Below are positions 51,752 through 60,940 of a stretch of DNA of 64,000 bases, in pieces. Origin of the DNA: CADEEN01 sp963706685 (GTDB taxonomy: Bacteria; Pseudomonadota; Gammaproteobacteria; Burkholderiales; Burkholderiaceae_C). Both the position numbers and the translations under genes were made by a program. Within the stretch, counting starts at the first letter, position 1. Each line of letters begins with the position of its first letter. The stretch is taken from positions 531,049 to 595,048 of the forward strand of contig CAVPMY010000017.1 in assembly GCA_963706685.1 (NCBI GenBank). Direction: 5' to 3'. A model generated the notes under the pieces. That model was given only the letters and a program-made list of their open reading frames with translations. It searched no databases and was not told the DNA's origin.

Positions 51752-52653
51752 ATGAGCACCGCCTGGTTGTTGCTGCCCGACTTCGTGCTGATCGCGCTCG
51801 GCTACCTGCTGGTGCGCTGGACCGCGTTCGACCGCCCGCTGTGGGATGACGCCGAGCGCCTGGTCTATTACCTGCTGTTTCCCGTGCTGCTGTTCGTGGC
51901 CATCGTGCGCCAGCCGATCTCGCTCGGACACGCTGGCCGGCCTGGGACTGGTCGGCCTGACGCTCACCGCCTGCGGCATCGGCTTGGCCTTCGCGCTGGC
52001 CCCTGGCCGGGCGTCGATGCGCGCGCCCATGCCTCGGTGCGCAGGTGGCATTTCGCTTCAACTCCTACATCGCGCTGGCGCTGGCCGAACGCCTGGGTGG
52101 CACCGCCGGCGTGGCTGCGATCGCGGTGCTGATCGTGGTCGTCGTGCCGCTGTGCAACGTGGCGGCGGTGTGGCCGCTGGCGCGTGCCGGTGGCACAGCA
52201 TTACGGTCGCGAGTTGCTGCGCAATCCGCTGATCATCGGCACGATGGCCGGGCTGGCGGCCAACCTGGTCGGCCTGCAATTGCCCGACATCGCATCGATC
52301 ACGCTGCAGCGCCTGGGCTCGGCCGCGCTGCCGATCGGCCTGATGGCCGTCGGCGCCGGCCTGCGCGTGGGCGCGCTGCGCGATTCGCCGGGGCTGGCCG
52401 CAGCGCTGCTGTCGATTCGCCACGCGGCGCTGCCGCCGCGGCGCTGGTGCTGGTGCGCTGGGTGCCGCTCGAGCCGCAGCAACAGCAGGTCGTGGTCGTG
52501 TTCGCGGCGCTGCCCACCGCCGCCAGCGCCTATGTGCTGGCGTCGCGCATGGGCGGGCGCGCCGAATACGTCGCCGGCCTGGTCACGGTGTCGACGTTGC
52601 TCGGCATGCTCAGCGTGCCGGTGGCGCTGGCGATCCACCAATTCATCGGCTGA
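51752..52653 (+). CDS. AEC-family (auxin efflux carrier-like) transporter (frameshifted here)
   Basis: About 298 residues and ten helices. It starts MSTAWLLLPDFVLIALGYLL, then VYYLLFPVLLFVAIVRQPIS, FRFNSYIALALAERLGGTAG, GRELLRNPLIIGTMAGLAAN, SAALPIGLMAVGAGLRVGAL and AALPTAASAYVLASRMGG, an AEC hallmark. Breaks are near 51935, 52040, 52190 and 52440. It probably exports organic acids or related anions. The 3' end overlaps the 3' end of queG by 10 bases. Confidence 0.87.
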
Positions 52654-53727
52654 GCGCCCAGTCGATGTGTTCGCCGACCAGGTCATCGGCTTTCGCGCGC
52701 GCCGCGTCAGCAGATCAGCGGTGTCTCGTCGCCGCTGGCGCGCAACGCGTTGCCCAGCGCCACGGCGAGGTTGCGGTGCCAGCGCTCCCAGCCGATGCGC
52801 CGGATCGCACTGCCTTCGCTGCGCTGCAGGAAATCGGCCTCGCTCCAGGACCACAGTTCGATCAGCGAGGCCCGGTCCAGTCCCTGGCGGGCGTCGAAGT
52901 CCGCCAACGCGCTGCGCTGCGCATACTTGTTCCACGGGCAGACGAGCTGGCAGTCGTCGCAGCCATAGATGCGGTTGCCGATCAGCGGCCGCAGTTCAAC
53001 GGGAATCGGCCCTCGTGCTCGATCGTCAGGTACGAGATGCAGCGCCGCGCATCGAGCCGGTACGGCGCGATGATGGCGCCTGGTCGGGCAGACATCGATG
53101 CAGGCGCTGCAGCTGCCGCAATGCGCTTGCGACTGCCGGTGTCTGCGGCAACGCCAGATCGACGAAGAGCTCGCCGAGAAAGTACATCGACCCGGCGTCG
53201 CGCGATAGGGCCAGGGTGTGCTTGCCGCGCCAGCCGAGGCCGCTGCGGGCAGCCAGCTCGACTTCGAGCACCGGCGCCGAATCGGTGAAGACGCGGTGGC
53301 CGAAGGGCCCGATGTGCTGCGCGATGCGCTCGGCCAGCGCCTGCAGCCGCGTCCGCAGGACCTTGTGGTAGTCGCGCCCTCGCGCATACAGCGACAGCGT
53401 GGCCGCGTGCCCATCGCCGATGCGCTGCCACTCGATCGCCTGCCAGCCGTCACCCAGCGCGCGCGGCAGGTAGTCCATGCGCGCCGTGATCACGCTCACC
53501 GTGCCCGGCACCAGCGCTGCCGGCCGCGCGCGTTTCATGCCGTGACGCGCCATGTAGTGCATCGAGCCGTGAAAGCCGGCCTCGAGCCAGGCGCTCAGTC
53601 CGGGCTCGGCTGCAGACAGATCGACGCCGGCCACACCAATCTGCGAAAATCCAAGCTCCTTCGCCCACGTGCGCACCTGTTCGAGCAGTTGCGCACCGTT
53701 CACCGAAGCATGCTGTTGACCGATCAC
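52644..53727 (-). CDS. queG: Epoxyqueuosine reductase QueG (frameshifted here)
   Basis: About 360 residues. Last step of queuosine tRNA modification, a cobalamin and two-[4Fe-4S] enzyme. The N-terminal part is intact (LGFSQIGVAGVDLSAAEPGL, GWRGKHTLALSRDAGSMYFL). Cluster motifs are CGSCSACIDVCPT and CDDCQLVCPW. Breaks are near 53080 (one extra A between PT and GAII) and 52725; joining the last yields the end GEHIDWALSR and a stop at 52644. GTG 53727 is the start; the first 18 bases overlap divergent tsaE. Confidence 0.9.
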
Positions 53728-54198
53728 GCGCCGATTCTAGAAACCCGCACCCTGTCCTGGCCCGACGAGCCGGCCTGCGCTGCCTTTGCAGCGCGGTTGG
53801 CCGAGGCGCCGACGCTGTTTCCCTCCACCTTCATCGCGCTGGCCGGCCCGCTGGGCGCGGGCAAGACCACCTTCGCGCGCCACCTGCTGCGCGCGCTCGG
53901 CGTGCAAGGGCGCATCAAGAGCCCGACCTATGCGGTGCTGGAGCCCTATGAGATCGACGGACGCGTGATCTCGCATTTCGACTTCTACCGCTTCGACGAT
54001 CCGCGCGAATGGGCCGACGCCGGCTTTCGCGATGTCTTCGCCGCGCCCGGTCTGAAGCTGGCCGAGTGGCCCGACAAGGCGGCGCCGATGCTGCCGGTAC
54101 CTGACTTGCGCTTGCAGATCGAACCCGTTGACGCCGACCTGCGGCAGGTCACGGTGCACGCATTGACCGTTCACGGCGTTGAGCTGCTCGCCGCATGA
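53710..54198 (+). CDS. tsaE: tRNA t6A biosynthesis ATPase TsaE
   Basis: 162 residues. Walker A GPLGAGKT at 46-53, KSPTYAVLEPYEI, HFDFYRFDDPREWADAGF and LAEWPDKAAPMLP are all family landmarks. With TsaB and TsaD it makes the N6-threonylcarbamoyladenosine of ANN-decoding tRNAs. ATG 53710 lies inside the 5' end of queG on the other strand. The stop overlaps amiC (ATGA). Confidence 0.95.
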   Translation: MLLTDHAPILETRTLSWPDEPACAAFAARLAEAPTLFPSTFIALAGPLGAGKTTFARHLLRALGVQGRIKSPTYAVLEPYEIDGRVISHFDFYRFDDPREWADAGFRDVFAAPGLKLAEWPDKAAPMLPVPDLRLQIEPVDADLRQVTVHALTVHGVELLAA

Positions 54199-55544
54199 AA
54201 ACCTCGCGCCGCCACACGCTCAAGTTCGGCTCGCTGGTCCTGTTGCTGCAGGCGCCGCAGATCGCCTGGGGCGCCGAGATCGTTGCCGTGCGCGTCTGGC
54301 CCGCGGCCGACTACACGCGCGTGACCATCGAGTCCGACGCTGCGCTGGCCGCCAAGCATTCGCTGTTCGACGCCCCGGACCGCCTGGTCATCGATATCGA
54401 CGGCCTGCAGCTCAGCCCGCAGTTGAAGGAGCTGCTCGGCAAGATTCGCCCCGATGACCCGTACATCGCCGGCGTGCGCGTCGGCCAGTTCCAGCCGACT
54501 GTGGTCCGCCTGGTGATTGACCTGAAGCAGGTCACTGCGCCGCAGGTCTTCACGCTCGACCCGGTGGCGGCCTACAAACACCGCCTGGTCTTCGACCTCT
54601 ACCCCAACGAAGCGCGCGACCCGCTGCTGCAGTTGATACGCGACAAGGAAGCCGCAGAGCGCGAAGCCGCGCGCGCAGTCAACGACGCCCTGGGCGAATT
54701 CATCGGCAAGGTCGAGCGCGGCGAACCGATGAAACCACCGCCACTGGCCAGCGCCAATCCGCCGCCGGCCGGCCAGACGCCGGCGCCCACGGCCAAGGCT
54801 CCCTCGGCCGAAGCGATCAGGAAGATCGAGCGCCTGGTGATCGTGGCGCTCGACCCCGGCCACGGCGGCGAAGACCCGGGCGCCATCGGCCCCAAGGGCC
54901 TGCGCGAGAAAGACGTGGTGCTGTCGGTCGCGCTGGCGCTGCGCGACAAGCTCAACGCACAACCCAACATGCGCGCCTTCCTGACGCGCGACGCCGACTT
55001 CTTCGTGCCGCTGGCCGACCGCGTGCGCAAGGCGCGCCGCGTGCAGGCCGACCTGTTCATCTCCATCCATGCCGACGCCTTCACCAACCCGTCGGCGCGC
55101 GGTGCCAGCGTGTTTGCGCTGTCCGACCGCGGCGCCACCAGCACCGCCGCGCGCTGGCTGGCCAAGAAGGAAAACGCCGCCGACGCCGTCGGCGGCGTCA
55201 ACCTGCGCGCCGCCAACGCCGACGCGCACGTCATGCGCACGCTGCTCGACATGAGCACCACCGCGCAGGTCAAGGACAGCCTGCGCGTCGGCAGCGAAGT
55301 GCTGGGCCAGCTCGACCGCGTGGCCCATCTGCACAAGCCGCAAGTCGAGCAGGCCGGGTTTGCCGTGCTCAAGGCGCCCGACATCCCGAGCATCCTGGTC
55401 GAAACCGCCTTCATCTCCAACCCGGAAGAAGAACGCAAGCTCGCCAGCGCCGCTTACCGCAAGCAACTCGTCGAGGCGCTGCTCTCGGGCATCAAGCGCT
55501 ACTTTGCGAAGAACCCGCCCCTGGCGAGAAATCGCCAGTTGTAG
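54195..55544 (+). CDS. amiC: N-acetylmuramoyl-L-alanine amidase AmiC (Tat-exported)
   Basis: 449 residues. Twin-arginine signal (SRRHTLK followed by FGSLVLLLQAPQIAWGA), AMIN domain ~28-130 (VRVWPAADYTRVTIESDA), proline/alanine linker, then the zinc amidase: DPGHGGEDPG, REKDVVLSVA, SIHADAF and ILVETAFISNPEEE with the catalytic glutamate. It splits septal murein under EnvC/NlpD control. The last five codons (RNRQL-stop) come from the first unit of a 27-bp tandem repeat. Coupled to tsaE, as in many proteobacteria. Confidence 0.96.
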   Translation: MKTSRRHTLKFGSLVLLLQAPQIAWGAEIVAVRVWPAADYTRVTIESDAALAAKHSLFDAPDRLVIDIDGLQLSPQLKELLGKIRPDDPYIAGVRVGQFQPTVVRLVIDLKQVTAPQVFTLDPVAAYKHRLVFDLYPNEARDPLLQLIRDKEAAEREAARAVNDALGEFIGKVERGEPMKPPPLASANPPPAGQTPAPTAKAPSAEAIRKIERLVIVALDPGHGGEDPGAIGPKGLREKDVVLSVALALRDKLNAQPNMRAFLTRDADFFVPLADRVRKARRVQADLFISIHADAFTNPSARGASVFALSDRGATSTAARWLAKKENAADAVGGVNLRAANADAHVMRTLLDMSTTAQVKDSLRVGSEVLGQLDRVAHLHKPQVEQAGFAVLKAPDIPSILVETAFISNPEEERKLASAAYRKQLVEALLSGIKRYFAKNPPLARNRQL

Positions 55545-56124
55545 AGGGTCTCGAGAAATCGCCAGTTGTAGAGGGTCTCGAGAAATCGCCAGTTGTAGAG
55601 GGTCTCGAGAAATCCCCAGTTGTAGGGGGTCTCGAGGAATCGCCAGTCGTGGACCGTGACCAACGCCCGGCCTCATGGCGCGCCTGCACTTCGAACGGGT
55701 TGTCCTGATACGCATGGCGCCCGCGCAGCCGCTGCCAGGCGCCGGCCAGCAGGTACGCCGGGATGAACGCCGGGCCCCAGCGTTCGTACTGACGCACATG
55801 CACCCGCTCATGGCCTCGGCATCGCATCATCGTGCGCGGATCGCTGGCCAGCACGACATGGCCGAGGGTGATGGCAGCAAACGGCAAGCGTCGCACCCTT
55901 GCCCATCGGCCGCGCGCACGCGCCGGGCCGCTGACCTCGACCACGCCCCGCACGACACGCGCCCTGGCGCCGCACAGCACCGCCAGCACGGCCGGCAGCA
56001 CGCCCAACAAGGACCCGGGCGCAGCCCACAGGTAGCGCAGCACGCTCACCGTCGGCCCCTGGCCGGGTCCTTGTCGTAGGCCACCACGCCCGGCGGCAAT
56101 CGAACCCAGGGGTGACGGCGACAT
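55492..56124 (-). CDS. Conserved hypothetical protein with HERVH motif and 9-residue repeat tail
   Basis: The core (VLRYLWAAPGSLLGVLPAVL, FAAITLGHVVLASDPRTMM, HERVHVRQYERWGPAFIPAY, LLAGAWQRLRGRHAYQDNPF) is a small conserved proteobacterial family, probably membrane-linked. HERVH fits the HExxH metal-binding pattern, but enzyme activity is unproven. The C-terminus is four to five copies of TTGDFSRPS, encoded by the 27-bp repeat, and ends antisense to amiC. The start is unclear: ATG 56124 overlaps the upstream stop by one base, while GTG 56049 gives the conserved VSVLRYLWA start. Confidence 0.65.
   Translation of the reverse strand: MSPSPLGSIAAGRGGLRQGPGQGPTVSVLRYLWAAPGSLLGVLPAVLAVLCGARARVVRGVVEVSGPARARGRWARVRRLPFAAITLGHVVLASDPRTMMRCRGHERVHVRQYERWGPAFIPAYLLAGAWQRLRGRHAYQDNPFEVQARHEAGRWSRSTTGDSSRPPTTGDFSRPSTTGDFSRPSTTGDFSRPSTTGDFSPGAGSSQSSA
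55526..55649. repeat. 27-bp tandem repeat, about 4.6 copies
   Basis: Units start at 55526, 55553, 55580, 55607 and (partial) 55634, each GAGAAATCGCCAGTTGTAGA followed by GGGTCTC. The first three are identical; the last two have a few changes. The array crosses the amiC stop codon, and on the minus strand the 27-bp period gives a 9-residue protein repeat. Confidence 0.95.
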
Positions 56125-56594
56125 CACAACCACCGCCTGACGCGTGCCGCGTAGTTCGAAAACGCCTCGCCGAAGATGCGCTTCAGAACACGCTCCTCGG
56201 GCTGGATCTGAAAGCGCGTGATGTACAGGACAAAGACCAGGGGGCCGGCGAGCGGCAGCAGCGCCGACAGGTAGACCGCCCAGGCGCACAGCAGCAACGC
56301 CAGGCCGACGTACATGGGGTTGCGCGTGACGCGATAGACACCGCCGGTGACCAGCACAGACGAACGCTCGGGTTTGAGTGGGTTGATGGTGGTGCGAGAC
56401 GCGCGAAAGGCCATCAGGCCCAGCAGGTCGAAGCCGACGCCCACGACCATCAGCGCGCCAACCACGATCGTCCGTGCAGGTGCCGGCAGCGCCATCTGCG
56501 GCCCTGCGTCCGCGATGACCCACATGCCGAAGGCGACAAGCGCGCCAACGACAGGCGGTGGAATTCGGAGGTCGAGCCCACGCGCGGTTGTCAT
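56124..56594 (-). CDS. Isoprenylcysteine carboxylmethyltransferase-family membrane protein
   Basis: 156 residues with four to five helices. The PEMT/ICMT block is present: VTGGVYRVTRNPMYVGLALL, then YITRFQIQPEERVLKRIFGE, where R-x-x-x-N-P-x-Y and PEE bind S-adenosylmethionine in relatives. The bacterial substrate is unknown. It begins 46 bases from the cupin stop on the same strand. Confidence 0.88.
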   Translation of the reverse strand: MTTARGLDLRIPPPVVGALVAFGMWVIADAGPQMALPAPARTIVVGALMVVGVGFDLLGLMAFRASRTTINPLKPERSSVLVTGGVYRVTRNPMYVGLALLLCAWAVYLSALLPLAGPLVFVLYITRFQIQPEERVLKRIFGEAFSNYAARVRRWL

Positions 56595-56640
56595 CCAACG
56601 CTTCCCGACGCGTCAAACGGCGGCCTGCAACGGGCGGCGT

Positions 56641-57150
56641 TCATCGACGCGCACCGCGCGCCGCATCGGGCACACCGTCGTGCGGACCCAGTTCGCGCCG
56701 CGGCACATCGTGCCACCAGTTCGACGCCTCCATGTCCGCGCGGCGAGTCGGATTCACCGGATAGAAGATGCGGCTGCCCGGCTTGGGGGCCTCGCCGCCG
56801 ACCAACAGCAACACCTCTCGATCGCTGTTGTTCACAAAGCAGTGCGCGATGCCCGACCCCGCCGGAAAGGCGGCCAGATCGCCGGCCACCATGCGGTGAA
56901 TGTCACCGTCGATCCAGGCATCGACCACGCCCTCGATCACATAGACGAATTCTTCCTCGTTCTCCTCGGCATGGGGCCAGGACGAACGGGTTGCGGGCGG
57001 CAAGCGTTGGATGTTGACGCCGATGCGCTGCAGTCCCGCTTCCTTGCCCAGACGCCGCACGGGCCCCATGGCTTCGGTGCTCTGCGGGTACACATGCGCG
57101 TGCTCGGCAATCTCGCTGGTCGAGCGGATGAAGGGCGGGCGAGTGTTCAT
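56641..57150 (-). CDS. Cupin-domain protein
   Basis: 169 residues. One cupin barrel: PHAEENEEEFVYVIEGVVDA holds motif 1 (H and E ligands), and GDLAAFPAGSGIAHCFVNNS holds motif 2 (H). The ending (RIFYPVNPTRRADMEASNWW) resembles proteins annotated as cupin/dioxygenase-like of unknown role. ATG 57150 is the first start in frame. Confidence 0.87.
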   Translation of the reverse strand: MNTRPPFIRSTSEIAEHAHVYPQSTEAMGPVRRLGKEAGLQRIGVNIQRLPPATRSSWPHAEENEEEFVYVIEGVVDAWIDGDIHRMVAGDLAAFPAGSGIAHCFVNNSDREVLLLVGGEAPKPGSRIFYPVNPTRRADMEASNWWHDVPRRELGPHDGVPDAARGARR

Positions 57151-57238
57151 GGTTGCGATGCTTTCGGCGCGAAGAAGGGCGTGATGCGCATGGCGCGGAG
57201 TGGTTTGGGCCGCGTCGGCACTAACGACATGTGAGGCC

Positions 57239-57625
57239 TCACAGTGTGGGCCATTGAAGGACAGTTCCGTAGACATGCAAGCCACCGATGGCCATGCAGA
57301 TCGCCGAGGACACAAGCCAGAAGGTCTGAGTATTTTCTGGGAATGCAGGCTTCAGGAGGGGGAACCCGATTGCGCGCCCAAGGTAGGCGGCCGAGATTCC
57401 AGGCAAGGCAACCTTCAGCAAGGGCAGTGGTTCGATGATGCCCGCACCTGAGAACGCATAGAGTGACCACAGACCAAGCAGCAACGCGATGGCCAGTGTG
57501 ATGACTGCCGGTCGAAGCTTGCGGGCTTCTGCGGCGCGTGCCATACGTTCACCGGTCGAGCGCAGCGCGGCCAGCTCGTGGCCGTCCACCCGATGGAAGG
57601 CCGAACTTTGCGCGCCCGGCGGCAC
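57239..57625 (-). CDS. Hypothetical membrane protein
   Basis: 128 residues from GTG 57625, or 101 from ATG 57544 (MARAAEARKLRPA). Three hydrophobic stretches: AVITLAIALLLGLWSLYAFS, PLLKVALPGISAAYLGRAIG and FWLVSSAICMAIGGLHVYG. Not recognised. It follows the thioesterase gene on the same strand with 4 bases between stop and GTG. Confidence 0.6.
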   Translation of the reverse strand: MPPGAQSSAFHRVDGHELAALRSTGERMARAAEARKLRPAVITLAIALLLGLWSLYAFSGAGIIEPLPLLKVALPGISAAYLGRAIGFPLLKPAFPENTQTFWLVSSAICMAIGGLHVYGTVLQWPTL

Positions 57626-57629
57626 CTGG

Positions 57630-58004
57630 TCATTGGGACAGCACGTGGCTGGTCGTTACGTCGGCAATGAGCTTGCCATCCGCACCCGAGACGACCGTGC
57701 GGACAACACTCACAGACCTGCCCTTCTTGACGAAGGAAGATACGGACCGGAAGCTGCCTTCCTTCTGGTTGCCCAAAAGGTTCGCGTTCAGCGAGATGGC
57801 AAGCGGAAAGCCCTTCATGCCTTCCGAAGCCGTGGCCGAGTTCATCGCCAGTACCGTAGCCGCCACATCAGCGAACCAGAGAATGGCGCCCGCGTGAACC
57901 GTTCCGAACGGATTCTTGATGCCGCTGACGATGGGCATTTCAGCGACAACGCGCTCATCGGTCCGTTCGGTGATGGTGAAGTCAATCTGACCCTGTACAC
58001 GCAT
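57630..58004 (-). CDS. PaaI-type hotdog thioesterase
   Basis: 124 residues. The hotdog core shows NPFGTVHAGAILWFADVAAT, with the HAG turn and the likely catalytic Asp following, then GKGRSV-like KKGRSVSVVRTVVSGADGKL. Relatives hydrolyse acyl-CoA thioesters. The DUF4442/PaaI branch is not resolved. ATG 58004. Confidence 0.85.
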   Translation of the reverse strand: MRVQGQIDFTITERTDERVVAEMPIVSGIKNPFGTVHAGAILWFADVAATVLAMNSATASEGMKGFPLAISLNANLLGNQKEGSFRSVSSFVKKGRSVSVVRTVVSGADGKLIADVTTSHVLSQ

Positions 58005-58070
58005 GATCGTCCTTGTGCCGGCGTGATCGTCGATCTGACAGCGATCTGATGCGACGAGTTTCCTCGTCGA

Positions 58071-58541
58071 TCATGGCCACTGCGTCACGGCGATATTGTG
58101 CACAGTCTCGACGTCAACGCGCAGGCAGCACAGCTCGGACAGGCGCAGCCCGCTGGCGTAGGCCAGCTCGAGGAAGGTGCGGCTCTTGGCGTGGCAGGCT
58201 GCGGCGAACAGGCGTGCGAGTTCGTTGCGCGAGAGGATCTCGGGCAGGCGCTGCGGTGCGCGCGCCAGCGGAATCTGGAAGGCCGCGCCCTCGCGCCCGA
58301 GCACGGTGGCGTACAGAAATCGAAACGCGCAGCCGTACTGGTTGAGCGACGAGCACGACAGGCCGCGCTCGCGCCGCAGGTGCAGCAGGTAACTCTGCAC
58401 CTCGTCGGCGCTGAGCACGTCGGGCGCGCGCCGGTAGTGCCGCGCCAGCCGAGCCACGGCGTCGATGTAGGCCTGTTGGGTGCGTACCGCCATGCCGCGC
58501 ACTTGCAGCGCGTCGATCATGCGTTGTCGAAGTGGTGTCAT
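58071..58541 (-). pseudogene. Truncated site-specific tyrosine recombinase (IS91-type integrase fragment)
   Basis: 156 codons. It starts MTPLRQRMIDALQVRGMAVR with the SAM-like N-terminal domain (YIDAVARLARHYRRAPDVLS, YLLHLRRERGLSCSSLNQYG) and reaches the first catalytic arginine in ASGLRLSELCCLRV. It then loses homology and stops 11 codons later, so the remaining catalytic K, H, R, H and Y are missing. Integrases of this type accompany IS91-like elements. A dead remnant at the edge of the mobile region. Confidence 0.85.
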
Positions 58542-58724
58542 TGCCGTTCTCCTTGATCGCTCGCGGGCACATGCCCGCATCGATCAAGGTACGGCGTTCG
58601 CCGACTGGCCTTCTCGCCGAAGACCACCACCGCGTCAGCGGTTTAGTTCAACGTCGGCGATGAACGGCAACTGTAGGCGCACGAAGTGCGCCGGAAGTTG
58701 TCCGCTCGATCAACGGGTTGGGCG

Positions 58725-59006
58725 TCACGTTTCCAGCGCGCGCAATAGCTTCGGATGCTTGACAGCAACCTTCAGCAGCGTGCGCGCGGCACCCGTTGGC
58801 TCCCTGCGCCCCTGTTCCCAGTCTTGAAGAGTCCGCGCCGACACGCCAAGCAAGTGCGCAAACTCTTGCTGCGACAGGCCGACACTGGCTCTTGCTTCGG
58901 CTGCGGCTGGCAGCTTGACCTTCGTGACGCGCGCGGCCCGGCCGCGCCGCATTTGCTTGACCGAAGCCAGCAGATCGTCTTGAAACTTCTGAACTTCAGA
59001 TCGCAT
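58725..59006 (-). CDS. HigA-like antitoxin (XRE helix-turn-helix)
   Basis: 93 residues from ATG 59006, which lies inside the toxin's last codons (11-base overlap). A helix-turn-helix of the HigA/NadS type is clear: ASVGLSQQEFAHLLGVSART, then LQDWEQGRREPTGAARTLL. The N-terminal third is basic. It neutralises the toxin and represses the operon, probably through the palindrome at 59320-59334. Toxin-first order is typical of higBA. Confidence 0.88.
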   Translation of the reverse strand: MRSEVQKFQDDLLASVKQMRRGRAARVTKVKLPAAAEARASVGLSQQEFAHLLGVSARTLQDWEQGRREPTGAARTLLKVAVKHPKLLRALET

Positions 59007-59310
59007 CTTCAACCCCCTTCTTCAACTGCGCGAGGAACGACGCGGGCAAGTTGTCGAACTTCGCTTTGACGTAAACGATCAACAGCCACACCGTGCCGTC
59101 CGACGCGAGGAAGTAGATGACGCGCGCACCACCGCGCTTGCCCGTACCCGACCTCGACCACCTGACCTTGCGACAACCGCCAGACTCACGAATGATGTCT
59201 CCGGATTCTGGATTCGCAGCGATGAAGTTGATGAACTCTTGGCGCTTGGTGTCAGACCAGACTTCGGCGGCGTACCGAACGAAGACTGGTGTTTCGGCAA
59301 CCGTGCGCAT
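58996..59310 (-). CDS. HigB/RelE-like toxin
   Basis: 104 residues. It starts MRTVAETPVFVRYAAEVWSD. The RelE/HigB fold continues with EFINFIAANPESGDIIRESG, GCRKVRWSR and GKRGGARVIYFLASDGTVWL, plus a late KAKFDNLPASFLAQLKK. It probably cuts mRNA at the ribosome. Intact, so the module may be active. Confidence 0.87.
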   Translation of the reverse strand: MRTVAETPVFVRYAAEVWSDTKRQEFINFIAANPESGDIIRESGGCRKVRWSRSGTGKRGGARVIYFLASDGTVWLLIVYVKAKFDNLPASFLAQLKKGVEDAI

Positions 59311-59319
59311 GCCACAGTG

Positions 59320-59334
59320 TACGGCATTGCCGTA
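59320..59334. promoter_or_regulatory. Palindromic operator of the toxin-antitoxin operon
   Basis: TACGGCA-T-TGCCGTA, a perfect 7-bp inverted repeat around one base, 10 bases upstream of the toxin ATG. Position and symmetry fit autorepression by the antitoxin or complex. Confidence 0.7.
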
Positions 59335-60940
59335 TTAAGCGCAAGCCGGCACCGGGACGTGCTTTCGTGACGCTCAACGAATGAAAGGGACTTCCCCGTC
59401 CCGAGCTAGCCGCGAAGCGGCGACCGGCAACGAGTGCCACGATGGGAAGTGCAGAAGTTCTCTCATCAACTCACTCGACAAGGGGAAGTCCATGAGCATT
59501 GTCCACGTCGGCATCGATCTCGCCAAGAACGTCTTCGCGGTCCACGGCGTTGATGAACACGGCAAGCCCGCACTGGTGCGGCCTGCCGTGCCGCGCGCCA
59601 GGCTGCACGAGCTGATCGCGTCCTTGCCGCCCTGTACCGTGGCCATGGAGGCCTGCTCGGGCGGCCATCACTGGGCCCGGCTGTTCGCCTCGCACGGCCA
59701 CAGCGTGCGCCTGATGGCGCCCAAGTTCGTGGCCGCCGTACCGCATGAGCGGTGCGCGCGGCAAGAACGACGCGGCCGATGCGGCCGCGATCTGCGAAGC
59801 GGTGCAACGGCCTGCGATGCGCTTCGTGCCGGTGAAGACCATCGACCAGCAGGCCCGGTTGATGGTGCACCGCGCCCGCCAAGGTTTTGTCGAAGCGCGC
59901 ACTGCCACGATCAACCGGCTGCGCGGCCTGCTCAGCGAGCTGGGCATCGTGCTGCCGCTTGAAGGCCGCCACGGTGCGGCGCGAGGCCGGTGCGTGCTTG
60001 GAGGATCTGCCCGGCTGGGCCAACACCGTCGTCGGCGATCTGCTGAGCGAGCTGCACCGGCTCGATGAGCGCATCGCGCAGTACGACGCGCACATCCAGA
60101 CGATCGCGCGCCAGGACGAGCGGGCCAAGGCCTTGATGCGCTTGTCGGGCGTTGGCCCGACGACGGCCACGGCAATCCTGGCGATGATCGGCAACGGCCA
60201 CGAGTTCCGGTGCGGCCGCCAGTTCGCGGCCTGGCTGGGCTTGACGCCGGGGCAGTACAGCTCGGGCGGCAAGACGCGACTGGGGCGCATCACCAAGGCC
60301 GGCGATGCGTACCTGCGCACGATGCTGATCCTGGGCGCCCGGGCGGTGCTCGCCGCGGCCAAGAACAAGACCGACTCGTTGAGCCGCTGGGCGATCGCGC
60401 TGGAGCAGCGGCGCGGCTACTGGAAGGCCGTCGTCGCCATCGCGGCCAAGAACGCGCGCATGGCCTGGGCCATGCTCGCGCGCGGCGAGCAGTTCAAGCT
60501 GCCGGCGTGAGCGTCATGAAGCCAGACCCACGCTCGACCCATCCCCCCGCCCTTCCCGGTCCCGGGAAGGGGGCCCCAACGACGTCGGGTCCTTGACGTC
60601 GAAGACTTCCACCGCGTGATGCGACTGCGTTGATGAGCAAGGTTGGACCTGCGCGGGGTGTGCCTGTTTAGCTCGAGGAGGCGGTCGTCCAGACGTCCTC
60701 GGCTAACGAATGAGGCCCCCGCGCGCGTCTTTCATCAGGGTCCGCAGCCACGCTCGGCAACGAGCAACGCTGCATCGATGACCGGTTGTAGTTTGTCCGT
60801 CCGCACCTTGGCTCGACAGATCGACGCGATGCGCAGCAGCGCGGTGAAGCTGTAGATCGACGACAAGAAAAGTCAGAAGTGAATCGAGCCGCTGCGCGGC
60901 TCGAGGAGTTCATTCGCTTGACAAAGGGGGAAGCCCTTGT
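59335..60940 (+). mobile_element. IS110-family insertion sequence (boundaries approximate)
   Basis: Transposase gene with non-coding flanks. The left flank (59335-59491) contains TCACTCGACAAGGGGAAGTC just before the start codon, and a related string GCTTGACAAAGGGGGAAG lies at ~60915-60932 in the right flank. IS110 elements lack clear terminal inverted repeats and carry a structured bridge RNA in one flank, so edges cannot be fixed by eye. Confidence 0.55.
59492..60510 (+). CDS. IS110-family transposase (DEDD, frameshifted here)
   Basis: About 339 residues. The N-terminal RuvC-like DEDD domain shows GIDLAKNVFAVHGVDEHG, VAMEACSGGHHWARLF and GKNDAADAAAICEAV. The C-terminal Tnp domain shows LMRLSGVGPTTATAILAMIG and FAAWLGLTPGQYSSGGKTRL with the catalytic serine region. 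Breaks: ~59732 (GGCCGCCG where GGCGCCG fits KFVAPYRMSG) and ~59965. Each is +1. Confidence 0.9.

Noticed and set aside
55526..55649. CRISPR array
   Set aside because: The 27-bp units are directly adjacent with no spacers, and no cas gene is present.
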